Assembly (NCBI RefSeq): GCF_017498545.1
Contig: NZ_CP071793.1
Location: 11,650,256 to 11,714,255, forward strand
Direction of reading: 5' to 3'
Length of the DNA stretch: 64,000 nt
Source of the DNA: Sulfidibacter corallicola
Lineage (GTDB): Bacteria > Acidobacteriota > Holophagae > Acanthopleuribacterales > Acanthopleuribacteraceae
Shown: piece by piece, positions 35,479 to 44,949 of the stretch
Layout: every line of letters begins with the position of its first letter
Numbering within the stretch: position 1 is the stretch's first letter
Position numbers and translations under genes: made by a program
The notes under the pieces: model-generated
Seen by the model: only the letters and a program-made list of their open reading frames with translations
Database searches by the model: none
Told to the model about the DNA's origin: nothing

Positions 35479-35865
35479 ATTTTGATACCGACGCTGGAGG
35501 CGAGGGTCTTCGACCAAGGCTTTGAGTTGCTGGAGTCGGTCTCGGGGTTCTGTATTCTCGAAATACTGCTCCAACTTGGAGAAGAAGTCGATGTTGGGGT
35601 TTTTGATGAGTTCGGTTTCGGACACGGGGGCGATGCGGATTTTGTGGGACTCGATGTGGAGGACTTGATAGACCTCCGGTCTTCCTTCAAGAGTGATGAA
35701 GACATCATGGCCGCCGCGGAATTCTTTGCATATCTCATAATGGCCTGGCGACCTCACCGGCTCGAAGGGATAGTCCTGCACCCGGGATTCAATGTGATCG
35801 GCAGTGAGTATGCCGATGAGTCCCCAATTCGGGAATTCGCACTTCCATTCTTTTTCGACAATCAT
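35476..35865 (-). pseudogene. Hypothetical protein truncated by the IS21-like element
   Basis: The minus-strand ORF starts at ATG 35865 (MIVEKEWKCEFPNWGLIGIL) and reads as a natural protein for about 130 residues, with strands such as HYEICKEFRGGHDVFITLEG and a helical end (FFSKLEQYFENTEPRDRLQQ). From 35478 on it is merely the antisense of istA, so the original C-terminus is lost. The opposite-strand frame here is the spurious one. I recognise no family; size and location near an RHS toxin fragment are compatible with an immunity protein. The start has only a weak upstream purine stretch. Confidence 0.5.
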
Positions 35866-36336
35866 ACACTGCCCTACCCATCAACAACCTGATTAGCCAT
35901 ATGGATGTGTATATGGCAATAGCCTTTTTTGGAGCTCCGATCAGAATTTCTCGGAGAATATTTTGGCGCGAAGTATAGCGTTATCCCAAGGCCTTGCATA
36001 TCAGTTTTTAAGAACGTCCATAATTCCCGAAAGTCACACAACCCCAATAACATTTCAAACTACCGCCGACACAGATTTACCTGCCCTTTCATGGTCACCA
36101 CTGCTAACATGCTTCCCCAAAAACGCAGCCATCTGATTCCCGCGGGCAGAGTTCCGCGCTGCGGCCTCTCGAGGTTTCGTCATTAAGGCGAGCATTACCA
36201 CGAGTGGGGGATTGCACCGAAAATGACTCGATTGCCCCGCTCCTCAGCATTCTGAGTTCAAACAACTCACACCAGATAGCGGTGAGAGGGATTACAGCCA
36301 ATCAAGACCACTTAAAGCAGTCTTTTTCCAAACACA
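35866..36336. other. Non-coding stretch before the RHS fragment
   Basis: No supported gene, promoter or repeat was found. Short open frames on both strands show no protein-like pattern. The RHS core that should precede the toxin domain is absent here, so this DNA has replaced it. Confidence 0.4.
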
Positions 36337-37140
36337 TTGACGCTATTTCGAGATATAATTCCAACATTGATTTTCCCTGGTGGGCACGCGTTGGTAAAAA
36401 ACGGATTTGTCCTGTGCATTCTATTCTCGGTGGGATATCCCTCTTTTGGACGGTTCATCTCCGTGGATCCCGAAAGAGAACTGCACAATCCCTATAGCTA
36501 TGTGGCAAATTCCCCGTTGAAGGCCACCGATCCCACGGGAAAATTGATCGAGCTGGTGTTCATCCTCAATGACGAGGATAAAAAAGCGTTTGCCAAACGA
36601 GGGATCTCCGAATACTCGGTCATAGAGGGGGTTCTTCAGGTGTACCAACAAGCCGGTGTCGATGTTCACGTCCGCATCAAGGAATCTTGGGATCCCTTTG
36701 AAATTGTCCCATTGAAATACGGAAGCATCGGATCGTATGACCTCCATAAGCAAACCGGACCGGACAAACCCTATGCCCGCGCTCTGATTGTATTTGACTG
36801 GGAAGGCCGGAAATCGGAAAGTTACTCCAGAAAGGTCGTGATCGCCCCTCGTGAAGCGGGGATTGGGCTTTCCAAAGAAAAGTTTGTGAACTGGCTGATC
36901 AATGTAGTCACCCATGAAACGGGGCATGAATTTTTGCCCGGGCACTCCGGCGATGCCTTAGGGCCCACTTATTGGTACTAGGAACCGGGAACGGTGATGG
37001 ATAACGTTCAAGTCGGGCAAGAAGTAACCAAAGGCGAGAACAGAGAATACTTTTCCGAGAAAGATGCCGAACGCCTGAGACTGTTCAATGAAGATCAGTT
37101 CGAGCCGCCCAAACCCGTTCCTCAAAGTAAAGTGCAATGA
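36337..37140 (+). pseudogene. RHS C-terminal toxin with zinc-protease motif, interrupted by an amber codon
   Basis: From about 36436 the frame reads FGRFISVDPERELHNPYSYV then ANSPLKATDPTGK, the conserved end of an RHS core. The preceding RHS repeats are missing. The variable toxin domain follows and contains HETGHEFLPGHSGD, an HExxHxxxxxH zinc site as in metzincins. A TAG at 36979-36981 ends the ORF, but the same frame continues for 52 codons (EPGTVMDNVQVGQEVTKGEN ...) to a TGA at 37138-37140 that overlaps the next ATG (ATGA). The readthrough part includes TVMD, a plausible metzincin Met-turn. So the toxin gene has most likely acquired a nonsense mutation. The upstream ATG at 36337 is not a natural start. 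A peptidase activity against target cells is inferred. Confidence 0.7.
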
Positions 37141-37685
37141 GAGCACTCCAATTGAGAGACACGTTCGCCAGGACCACCAAGAGGAAGGTCTTCTTCTCCG
37201 TCCTCCTTCTGGGGCTTTGTGTCTGGGTGGGATCCGGGTGTATTTTTGGCGCTCGGGCTATCCAGCGATCATATCCGGAGGCCTTCACCGGGCAAATGGA
37301 ACTCCTGGGGGAGCTGGCAGCAGACTACCGTATCGATACCTCTGCCCAAGAATACGGATTAAGTCCAGAAATACAGGAGCTTTTTCCGGATGAAAATGAT
37401 CTGAGCAGAGTGCTTGCGGAGTCCGAACGACAAGGCTTTTCTATTTCTCCCGATCTGAATCCCTCCCGCCACATCATTATGAAACGCTATGAGGTTCCCA
37501 TGCTCAATCTCTTTGTGGGAGGCGTGCAAGAGGGATTTGAAGCCAGCCAGGTTTCACAACTGTATGGCTGGTCGCCAATAGGATGGGTACGGCTCTTTTC
37601 GGCAAAGGAAAACGAGAGGAGCATTTTTAAAAACTGGATGATGGCGATGATTCGGCGATACGGAAAAGATGCAGGCAACTCCTAA
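37137..37685 (+). CDS. Membrane-anchored hypothetical protein, possible immunity partner
   Basis: The ATG overlaps the TGA of the full toxin frame (ATGA), as in a coupled toxin-immunity pair. The 182-residue protein has a basic N-terminus and one hydrophobic segment (FFSVLLLGLCVWVGSGCIFG, about residues 19-38), which could be a membrane anchor or an atypical lipoprotein signal ending at Cys35. The rest is soluble: helical AFTGQMELLGELAADYRIDT and a C-terminal domain with EVPMLNLFVGGVQEGFEASQ. No family is recognised. If the toxin is a metalloprotease acting in the periplasm, a membrane-anchored inhibitor would fit, but this is inference from position only. Confidence 0.55.
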   Translation: MRALQLRDTFARTTKRKVFFSVLLLGLCVWVGSGCIFGARAIQRSYPEAFTGQMELLGELAADYRIDTSAQEYGLSPEIQELFPDENDLSRVLAESERQGFSISPDLNPSRHIIMKRYEVPMLNLFVGGVQEGFEASQVSQLYGWSPIGWVRLFSAKENERSIFKNWMMAMIRRYGKDAGNS

Positions 37686-37888
37686 TTCCTCCAGCTTTCC
37701 GGCTGCTGTTTGATTGGAGAAACCTTTTGTGGCTCCTTATCCGGTGACTCCGGCTGCCACCCCAATGCCCTCGCCTGCTCGATGAGCTCCTGCCCTTCAG
37801 CACTGTACCAGGGGATGAGCTCTCTTTCCTTACCTGGCTGATTCAGCCCTTTTCGTAGTACCCAAGTGGAAAAAACCATGCTCTTCAT
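37682..37888 (-). CDS. Small hypothetical protein
   Basis: A 68-residue ORF on the minus strand overlaps the end of the preceding gene by 4 nt, tail to tail. An AGAGG lies about 11 nt before the ATG at 37888. The sequence is hydrophilic (RELIPWYSAEGQELIEQARA LGWQ) with a Pro/Lys/Gln-rich tail. No family or motif is recognised; it may be a decayed end of a larger protein or a chance ORF. Confidence 0.3.
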   Translation of the reverse strand: MKSMVFSTWVLRKGLNQPGKERELIPWYSAEGQELIEQARALGWQPESPDKEPQKVSPIKQQPESWRN

Positions 37889-38308
37889 ACCAACTTTTTC
37901 CTCTTGGCGCGCCTCGCAACATTACAGCCCATCTCCCAGACTTCGAATATCGTCTACTGGACCCTGTTCAGCACTCTGGATACTGTATCAAATTCGGATG
38001 ACCGGGGCGATCCACTGGAATCCTGTATCGAACATTTGACCGTTTCCGGCAGTCATCTTCAACTGGCCAAATAAAGGCCCAATCCAATCTCACCAACTCA
38101 TACAAGTGCAGCGCAGCATTCGCCATCCCCACTCCAAAGGACAACCTCCATCCAGGGCTCAGGATCGGCAGTTCTATCGCACGCGCCGAGAAAAACGTAA
38201 AAACCACGCCGCTATTTATAAAACTTCGGTAATCCGCCCTGATGTCGGAAATATGTCGGACAACTAAATCGCCAAATCTACAATAGATTAATTTACAACA
38301 GCTTACAC
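37889..38308. other. Non-coding stretch at the boundary of accessory and core-like DNA
   Basis: No gene is supported. Base composition changes here from mixed to GC-rich further right. Only short unrelated open frames occur. Confidence 0.4.
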
Positions 38309-38315
38309 AAAAAAA

Positions 38316-38335
38316 GGCGCCCGCATGAGGGCGCC
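38316..38335 (-). terminator. Rho-independent terminator of the beta-helix/TonB-receptor unit
   Basis: A 7-bp GC-only stem (GGCGCCC with GGGCGCC) with a short loop is followed on the minus strand by seven T residues (A-run at 38309-38315 on the plus strand). It lies about 60 nt after the stop of the gene ending at 38398. A second, weaker stem (CTAAGGG/CCCTTAG, 38346-38373) lies between them. Confidence 0.85.
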
Positions 38336-38397
38336 GGAAAGGTACTAAGGGAAACCCGAGGGCTCCCCTTAGGAGGATGAAAAAAGGTCCTAGGAGA

Positions 38398-41300
38398 TTA
38401 TTCCGCGGTTACCGGTACGGTGACGTACAGGAAGGCGGGCGACACACCCGGGTAGGTACCGCGCAGCAGCACGACGGAGGCGGGCTGGGTGCTGGTGACC
38501 TCGATCAGGGAGCCGGGGTTGTCGGACAGGTTTTGTGCGGTGAAGGTGTAGAGCTGCTTGGCGCCGGAGGCCAGGCCGTCGACGATCGTCGCGGAGGCCA
38601 GTTCGTTGCCCATCGCGTCGCGCTGCGTCACGGTGACAGTGGCGGGCTGCGGGCCGACGTTGATCAGGGCCAGGCCGTCGAAGACCAGGTTCCAGTCCGC
38701 GGCGTAGAAGCTGAATTTGGTGTAGGCGGCGCTGCTCTCGTTGAGTTCGGCGGTCGCTGCGGCGTCCACGTCGGCACGGTAGGAGGCGGTGACGGTCACG
38801 GCTTCGGAACCCTCGATGAAGAAATGGCTGACGTCTTCACCGAAAAGGTCGTTGTTGGAACTCACGACGATTTCACCGGCAGGTACGTTCGCGGTGCGCG
38901 GCGTCAATGCGGAACCGTCCAGGGCATAGGGATGCAAGGTCATCGAAGCATCGGCCGAACCAGTGTTGTACATGTGCAGGTTGGTTTGGAAACCGGCGTT
39001 CAGGCGGGTGACGTGACCCACCCAGCGGTCGGTGGTGACACCGGTGTTACCGCCGGCGCCAGTGTGGTCGTTGACGTCCAGAGCGGTCCAACCGTCGGTC
39101 CAGAGCGCGCCGGAGGGGCTGAAGGCACCGCGGTAGGAAACGGTGGTGAAGAAGGTGTCGTCGGGCTGGGTCGCACCGGAAGCGGCCGGACCGCCAGCGG
39201 AAGGACGCGGGTTCAGGCCTTCGTCCTGAGTACGGCTGATGCCGCCCAACTGGGGATCGGCGAAGCTGTTGCTGTTGTCGGTCAAGTGGGTGCGGAGGAA
39301 GTCCTGGGGTACGGCGGTTTCCACGGTGTTGCCCGCGGCGAAGCCCCACCACAGGTTGTTCTGCAGCGCCAGATCGCCACCTTCCAGGCGTTCGCGGCTG
39401 TCGGCACCCTCGATGTCTTCGACGCTCACGGCGTTGCCGCCGTTGGCACCGTTGTAGTCGGTGATGATGGAGCTCATGTAGATGCCGCCCGCGTTGTCGC
39501 GGAAGATGATGGCTTCGGAACCGTCACCGGAGGGGAAGGCGTTCACGCCGGGGCCGATGTAGGTTGCGTTGACGATGTAGGGGCGAGAGAACGGCTCGGC
39601 GGTTTCCTGAACGGTACCACCGTCGTGCTCACCGACACGACCAGCGGAATCGGCGGACTGAACGGCGAACCAGAACTGGTTCTTGCCGCGCCAGCCTTCG
39701 TCGTAGTCGAAGCCGTCGTCACCGCAGAACGCGGCGATCAGGTACTTGGTGTTGACGGTGCCGCCAAACCACTCGAAGCCGTCATCCAGGTTGGCGTAGA
39801 CTTCGACGTACTCGATGGTGGTCCCGGAACCGACGGCACCCATGGTCAGACCGTTGATTTCGTCACCGGTACCCAATACGGAACCGGCGTGACGGATGGA
39901 CACGTAGCGCAGGCTGCCGGAGTTGTCGGCATCGTTGGCGTCGGCGGCATCGGCCACACCGTAGGCGCCGCGCGCCTCGTCGGTGGGAATCCCTTCGATT
40001 TGACCTTCACGGCCACGGTTGGTGGAAGCGCGACCCAACAGGATGATGCCGCCCCAGAGGCCGCGGTCGGTGGGACCCAGGTCGGTGGGGTTGCTGATGT
40101 CGTCCAGGTTGGAAGTGAACACGATCGGGTTTTGGGCGGTACCGTTGGCGATAAGCTGACCACCGCGAGCCACGATCAACGCGGACGTGTTGTCGTCGCT
40201 GCTGGTCGGGGTTTGCAGGGCTTTGATGACGGTACCGGGTTCGATGGTCAGGGTGGCGCCTTCCTCGACGAAGACGAAACCGTCGAGCAGGTACTCGGTA
40301 CCGGCGCTCAGGGTGCGGTTCTCACCGGCGTTGATGAACGCGTCGGTGATGGTGACGGTTTCGCCGGCGGGGGTGTGGCCGTTGTCGGACAGCGCGGTCC
40401 AGCCGTTGGTCCACAGGTCGGCGCTGGGCGCGAAGGCACCCTTGTAGTCGGTGGCGGTGAAAAAGGAGTCGCTGGGAGGCGCCACGGCACCGCTGGTGGC
40501 GGCGGCGTTGCTGGGACGGGGGTCGAGACCGCCGTCGTTGGTGCGGCTCACGGAACCGTAACCGGGATCGCCGAACGCGTTGTTGTTGTCGGCGAGGTGG
40601 GTGCGGAGAAAGTCCTGGGGTACGGAATCTTCCAGGGTGTCGCCGGCGGCGATCATCCACCACAGGTTGTTGGTCAGGACCAGGTCGCCCTGCTCCAGGC
40701 GCTCGCGGCTGTCGGCGCCTTCGATGTCCTCGACGGTCACGGCGTTGCCGCCGTTGGCACCGTTGTACATGGAGATGATGCTGTTGCCGTAGGTACCACC
40801 CGCGTTGTCGCGGAAGATGATGGCTTCGGAACCGTCACCCTGCGGGAAGGCGCCGGTGCCCGGACCGATGTAGGTGGCGTTGTAGATGTTGGGAGTGGAG
40901 AACGGCTCGGCGGTCTCTTGAACGGTACCACCGTCGTGCTCGCCCACACGGCCGGCGGAGTCGGAAGACTGAATGGCGAACCAGTACTGGTTGTTGCCGC
41001 GCCAGCCTTCGTCGTAGTCGAAGCCGTCGTCACCGCAGAACGCGGCGACCAGCCACTTGGTGTTGACCGTACCACCGAACCACTCGAAACCATCGTCCAG
41101 GTTGGAATAGACTTCGATGTGCTCGATCACGGTGGAAGAACCCACGGCACCGAAGGTCAGACCGTTGATCTCGTCGCCGGTACCCAACACGGCCCCGCCG
41201 TGACGGATGGACACGTAGCGCATGACACCGGAGTCGTCGGCATCGTTGGCGTCGGCTGCATCGGCCACACCGTAGGCACCGCGCGCTTCGTCGGTGGGAA

Positions 41301-41733
41301 TCCCTTCGATCTGTCCCTCACGGCCGCGGTTGGTGGAAGCGCGACCCAACAGAATGATGCCGCCCCAGAGGCCGCGATCGGTGGGACCCAAGTCGTTGGG
41401 GTCGTTCACGTCGTCGGCCTTGGCGGTGAAGATGATGGGGTTTTGGGCAGTCCCCTCGGCCTGGATCTTGCCGCCACGCGCGACGATCAGGGCACTGGCG
41501 TTGTTACCGGTGGTGATTTCATTTTCAGGCAGAGCTTTAATGATCACGCCCGGTTCGATCACCAGGGTGGCGCCTTCTTCTACGAACACATAACCGTCGA
41601 GCATGTAGGTGTTGCCCGATTCCAGGGTTACGGTTTCGCCTGCATTGATGGAGGCGTCGTTGATCGTCTCCTGGGCAAAGGCCGAAATGGGTAACACGAA
41701 TAGCCATAACCAGTAGGCTAACTTGGGTGACAT
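38398..41733 (-). CDS. Secreted beta-helix-type protein with a duplicated 440-residue unit
   Basis: ATG 41733 follows AAGGAGAG with 5-7 nt spacing and starts a clear signal peptide (SPKLAYWLWLFVLPISAFAQ), giving 1111 residues; the frame is open further upstream but has no such signals. Residues about 20-455 and 456-895 are two copies of one unit, each with LDGFVFVEEGATLTIEPGTV, SALIVARGGQ, GLWGGIILLGRASTNRGREG, DDGFEWFGGTVNTK, CGDDGFDYDEGWRG and VPQDFLRTHL. The pattern is that of right-handed parallel beta-helix surface proteins. The last 215 residues form two Ig-like beta-sandwich domains. It is probably expressed after the TonB-dependent receptor just upstream (337 nt gap) and may be a surface partner binding the receptor's substrate. 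No catalytic motif is seen. Confidence 0.82.
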   Translation of the reverse strand: MSPKLAYWLWLFVLPISAFAQETINDASINAGETVTLESGNTYMLDGYVFVEEGATLVIEPGVIIKALPENEITTGNNASALIVARGGKIQAEGTAQNPIIFTAKADDVNDPNDLGPTDRGLWGGIILLGRASTNRGREGQIEGIPTDEARGAYGVADAADANDADDSGVMRYVSIRHGGAVLGTGDEINGLTFGAVGSSTVIEHIEVYSNLDDGFEWFGGTVNTKWLVAAFCGDDGFDYDEGWRGNNQYWFAIQSSDSAGRVGEHDGGTVQETAEPFSTPNIYNATYIGPGTGAFPQGDGSEAIIFRDNAGGTYGNSIISMYNGANGGNAVTVEDIEGADSRERLEQGDLVLTNNLWWMIAAGDTLEDSVPQDFLRTHLADNNNAFGDPGYGSVSRTNDGGLDPRPSNAAATSGAVAPPSDSFFTATDYKGAFAPSADLWTNGWTALSDNGHTPAGETVTITDAFINAGENRTLSAGTEYLLDGFVFVEEGATLTIEPGTVIKALQTPTSSDDNTSALIVARGGQLIANGTAQNPIVFTSNLDDISNPTDLGPTDRGLWGGIILLGRASTNRGREGQIEGIPTDEARGAYGVADAADANDADNSGSLRYVSIRHAGSVLGTGDEINGLTMGAVGSGTTIEYVEVYANLDDGFEWFGGTVNTKYLIAAFCGDDGFDYDEGWRGKNQFWFAVQSADSAGRVGEHDGGTVQETAEPFSRPYIVNATYIGPGVNAFPSGDGSEAIIFRDNAGGIYMSSIITDYNGANGGNAVSVEDIEGADSRERLEGGDLALQNNLWWGFAAGNTVETAVPQDFLRTHLTDNSNSFADPQLGGISRTQDEGLNPRPSAGGPAASGATQPDDTFFTTVSYRGAFSPSGALWTDGWTALDVNDHTGAGGNTGVTTDRWVGHVTRLNAGFQTNLHMYNTGSADASMTLHPYALDGSALTPRTANVPAGEIVVSSNNDLFGEDVSHFFIEGSEAVTVTASYRADVDAAATAELNESSAAYTKFSFYAADWNLVFDGLALINVGPQPATVTVTQRDAMGNELASATIVDGLASGAKQLYTFTAQNLSDNPGSLIEVTSTQPASVVLLRGTYPGVSPAFLYVTVPVTAE

Positions 41734-42069
41734 GAAACTCTCCTTAAGGAATGTGAAATGAGTACATAAAGGGACTGCGTTTTTCCCAAGGCGACGTGGG
41801 AAATGGACATGGGAGAAGCCGGAACCGGCATCGACGAAATCATTCAATTTGAAAAATTGGGAAAAAGTTAAAGGGGAGAAAAAACGAAATTTACGAGATC
41901 GAGACGAGCCGGTGGCAGGACTTCTTCTCGCTGACCGCGATCGCCAGGAGCGCGATCCGAGAACAAGCCATGCTGGCGATGGCACATCCGATGGGCGATG
42001 CCCGGGCTCGAAAACAGGGAACGGGGGCCGGCCCATCCCGGGATGAGCCGACCGAATCGAAGTCGGGTC

Positions 42070-44949
42070 TTAGAAAGGCTTGAAGCTCAAGCTGAGCGAA
42101 TAAGACCGACCGACTTTGTAGCGCGATTGAATGAAGTCCTGGCCCTTGAATTCCTGGACGATCTCGATCGGATCATCCATGAGGTTCTTGGCACTGAACT
42201 TGAGCTGGAGCCCACGCCCCAGGTCCTGAGAAAAAATCAGGTCGACCAAGCTACGCGGTTGTTCTTTGGCATCGGGTGCGGCACCAACACCGACCTGGTC
42301 CAGACGTTCGCCGAATACGTTGTAGTAGATGGACGCCGAGGTGTTGGTATTGAGGTTGTCGTAGTTGACGCTGAGGTTCACCAGGTAGGGTGACTGCCCC
42401 TGCAATTCACGGGTATCGTCCGCATCGGGATCGAAGTTGCGCAGCAGTGCCAGTTCGTCGGCCGGAATGTCGACGATCGATTTGATCAGCGAAACGTTGC
42501 CGCCGACGCTGACCCGGTTCGTGGCGCTGAGCGGGGTCACGACCTTGCGCGCTTCCAACTCGACACCGTAGACCGTGGCCTCTTCGACGTTGATGAAGGT
42601 CTTTTCCCCGAATTCGGAGGAAAAGGCGACGTTGTAGGCCTTCTCGATGGGATCCTGGAACTCTTTGTAGAACCCGCTGATCGCGTAGAGCTGACCGCTG
42701 TTGAGGAAGTACTCCCAACGCATGTCGAAGTTGTCGATGAGGGTGCGCTTCAGGTCCGGGTTACCGGCGAAGATACCGTCCGCGAGGAAGTCGAAGCTGG
42801 AGTAGGGCGCCTTTTCGCGGAAGGTGGGTCGCGCCAGGGTGCGGCCGTAGGAGATGCGCAGGTTCTGGTCGTCGGAAAGCTTGTAGATGAAGTGCAGCGA
42901 AGGCAACACGTCGTCTTCGTCCAACTGGCCGTCCTCCGCTTCGTTGGTCACGAACATGTCGGTCTGTTCCAGACGGGCACCGGTGATCACGCGCAGGTTG
43001 TCGTTGATGGGCACCTGAGCCATGACGTAGGCCGCGGTCACTTCCTGGTCGCCGCTGTAGTTGCCACCGCGAGAGTCGGGCGCCAACTGAATGACGTTGC
43101 CGAACGTGTACCGGCCCCGATCGGCGTCGAAGCCGATCACCCCGACGTTATCAGGGCTGAAGAACGTCTCGGGATCGCCCTGGTAGCGCACGTTGGCGTC
43201 CGACTGGTACTCGAACCGCAATTCGGTGAAATCGCGATCTTTCTTGTCGTAGGCGTAACCGAAGGAGAAGGTGCCGCGCTGGCCGTTCCACAAATTGAGG
43301 GGAATGTCGACGTCCAGGTTGAAGTTGCTACCGTCTTCCTGGAGTTCGCGCCAGTAGCGGGCGGGGTTGTTGTAGATCGAGCGGGTGATGCTGTAGATCA
43401 ACACTTCCTCGCCGTTGAGGGTACGGCGCGAGAAGTTCGAGGTGAAGATCCGGGTATCGGGTTCGTCCAGATCGGTGGTGGACACCGCGCCGGTCCACTT
43501 CACCTTGGCATCCAGGAAGTTGGGGAAGTAGTGCTCGCCGCGAAGCTGGCTGGAGGTCAGGTTGCGCTCGGAATATTTGAGGAAGCGCGACTCCAGAAAG
43601 GCGTTGTCGGTGGAGAACTGTTCCGGCCATTGACCCACGTAATATTCGGAGGTCGACTCGCCGCCCTGGGTGTAGACGAAGGTGGCGCCCAACTCGTGGT
43701 TGGTGCCGGCCAGGTAGTTCAGGGTCACCAAACCACCCCAGTTGACCTTGTCCTTGCCCTGTTCGCTGTCGAAGGTGCTCTGGTTGTTCAGGGTGTTGGC
43801 CGAGGCTGCCGCTTCGGTCAACTTCCAACGCGCGCGCTCCCAGTCGTCGTAGTAGGTGCGCTTGCGGTTGTAGGAAAGGCTGGCCATGTAGCCGAGGCGG
43901 TTGATGCCGGACAACTCGATCTGGTCGCCCATGGACACCCCGAAGCTCTGGTTGATCGGCGCCTTGCTGGTCCCTGGCGACATGACCGGCTCGAAAGCCT
44001 TGGAAATCTCGTCGAGCAGTTGGGCCTTTTCCTCGTCGCGGCGCGCTTCGATCAGGGTGGGGATCTCGATGTCGCCGTTGTTGACGATGCTCGGAAGCTC
44101 CCGCAGCCCGTTGTCGCTACCGATCCAGTCGGTGCCGCTGGTGCCGTAATTGAGGTAGTCGTCGTTGAAGGTGGAGCCTTCGATGTAGTTGGTGCCGTAG
44201 TTGATTTTCAGCGTACGGCCGGGCGGATAGGCCTTGGTGCCCACGTCGATGATCCCGCCGGAGAAGTTACCGGGCTTGTTGGGCGTGAAGGTCTTCAGGG
44301 TCACGACGTTGTCGAGAATGTTGGCGGGCAGCAGGTCGGCCTGAAACGACTTGACGTCCGGATCGGGCGTCGGCATCTCGATGCCGTTGAGGTGGGTGCT
44401 CGTGTAGCGATCGCCGAGACCGCGAATGTACACGTGTTTGCCACCCACGACGGAGGCACCGGGAATCTTCTTGACGGCTTCCGCCGCATTGCCGCCGCCG
44501 GCGCGACTGATCTCTTCGGCACTGATGCCGTCGGTCACGTTGGGCGACTTCTTGCGCTTGTTGATGATGCCCAGTTCGTTGTTTTCGGCGACTTCGTAGA
44601 CGACTTTGATGGTTTCCTGGAGGGATTCGCCTCCCAATTCGAAGTTGACGGTGGTGATCTGTCCGGCCTTGACCTCGACACCTTCGATCGTCATGTCGCT
44701 GAAACCGGCAAATTCGGCAATCATTTCATAAGTGCCTGCAGGCACGCCTCTTAAATTGTAAAAGCCATTGACGTCGGTAAAAACCACTTTGTCGGAGCCG
44801 ACGATGCGAACCGATGCGGTCGGCAAGGTCGAGCCATCGTCTTTATTGTAAACGGTTCCGTTAACGGTTCCGGTGTCTTGAGCCAGGCCCATGCCGCCTG
44901 CCAAGAACAATATGAATAAAGCAGAGAAAATCTTGCTTTGGAGTGTCAT
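42070..44949 (-). CDS. TonB-dependent outer-membrane receptor with carboxypeptidase-regulatory-like domain
   Basis: The 959-residue protein has a signal peptide (IFSALFILFLAGGMGLAQ), an N-terminal carboxypeptidase-regulatory-like beta domain (about 27-110: GTVNGTVYNKDDGSTLPTAS; FYNLRGVPAGTYEMIAEFAG), a plug domain (about 125-260: AEEISRAGGGNAAEAVKKIP GASVVGG; YIRGLGDRYTSTHLNGIEMP) and a long beta-barrel ending in aromatic-terminated SLSLSFKPF, the usual outer-membrane assembly signal. It resembles receptors for large substrates found in Proteobacteria and Acidobacteria rather than siderophore receptors, but the ligand cannot be told. Energy would come from an ExbB/ExbD/TonB complex; an ExbB-ExbD pair lies at 51.2-52.2 kb. 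The beta-helix gene follows on the same strand. Confidence 0.9.
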   Translation of the reverse strand: MTLQSKIFSALFILFLAGGMGLAQDTGTVNGTVYNKDDGSTLPTASVRIVGSDKVVFTDVNGFYNLRGVPAGTYEMIAEFAGFSDMTIEGVEVKAGQITTVNFELGGESLQETIKVVYEVAENNELGIINKRKKSPNVTDGISAEEISRAGGGNAAEAVKKIPGASVVGGKHVYIRGLGDRYTSTHLNGIEMPTPDPDVKSFQADLLPANILDNVVTLKTFTPNKPGNFSGGIIDVGTKAYPPGRTLKINYGTNYIEGSTFNDDYLNYGTSGTDWIGSDNGLRELPSIVNNGDIEIPTLIEARRDEEKAQLLDEISKAFEPVMSPGTSKAPINQSFGVSMGDQIELSGINRLGYMASLSYNRKRTYYDDWERARWKLTEAAASANTLNNQSTFDSEQGKDKVNWGGLVTLNYLAGTNHELGATFVYTQGGESTSEYYVGQWPEQFSTDNAFLESRFLKYSERNLTSSQLRGEHYFPNFLDAKVKWTGAVSTTDLDEPDTRIFTSNFSRRTLNGEEVLIYSITRSIYNNPARYWRELQEDGSNFNLDVDIPLNLWNGQRGTFSFGYAYDKKDRDFTELRFEYQSDANVRYQGDPETFFSPDNVGVIGFDADRGRYTFGNVIQLAPDSRGGNYSGDQEVTAAYVMAQVPINDNLRVITGARLEQTDMFVTNEAEDGQLDEDDVLPSLHFIYKLSDDQNLRISYGRTLARPTFREKAPYSSFDFLADGIFAGNPDLKRTLIDNFDMRWEYFLNSGQLYAISGFYKEFQDPIEKAYNVAFSSEFGEKTFINVEEATVYGVELEARKVVTPLSATNRVSVGGNVSLIKSIVDIPADELALLRNFDPDADDTRELQGQSPYLVNLSVNYDNLNTNTSASIYYNVFGERLDQVGVGAAPDAKEQPRSLVDLIFSQDLGRGLQLKFSAKNLMDDPIEIVQEFKGQDFIQSRYKVGRSYSLSLSFKPF

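Noticed and set aside
35478..35892. C-terminal half of the plus-strand frame continuing istA
   Set aside because: Residues after the join are the antisense of a protein-like minus-strand ORF and do not resemble IstA.
38377..41694. 1105-residue plus-strand open frame, rich in Gly, Val and Asp
   Set aside because: It is the antisense of the beta-helix gene, which has a signal peptide, ribosome-binding site and terminator. Long antisense frames are common in GC-rich genes.
42892..44754. 620-residue plus-strand open frame
   Set aside because: Antisense of the TonB-dependent receptor, whose domains are clear on the minus strand.
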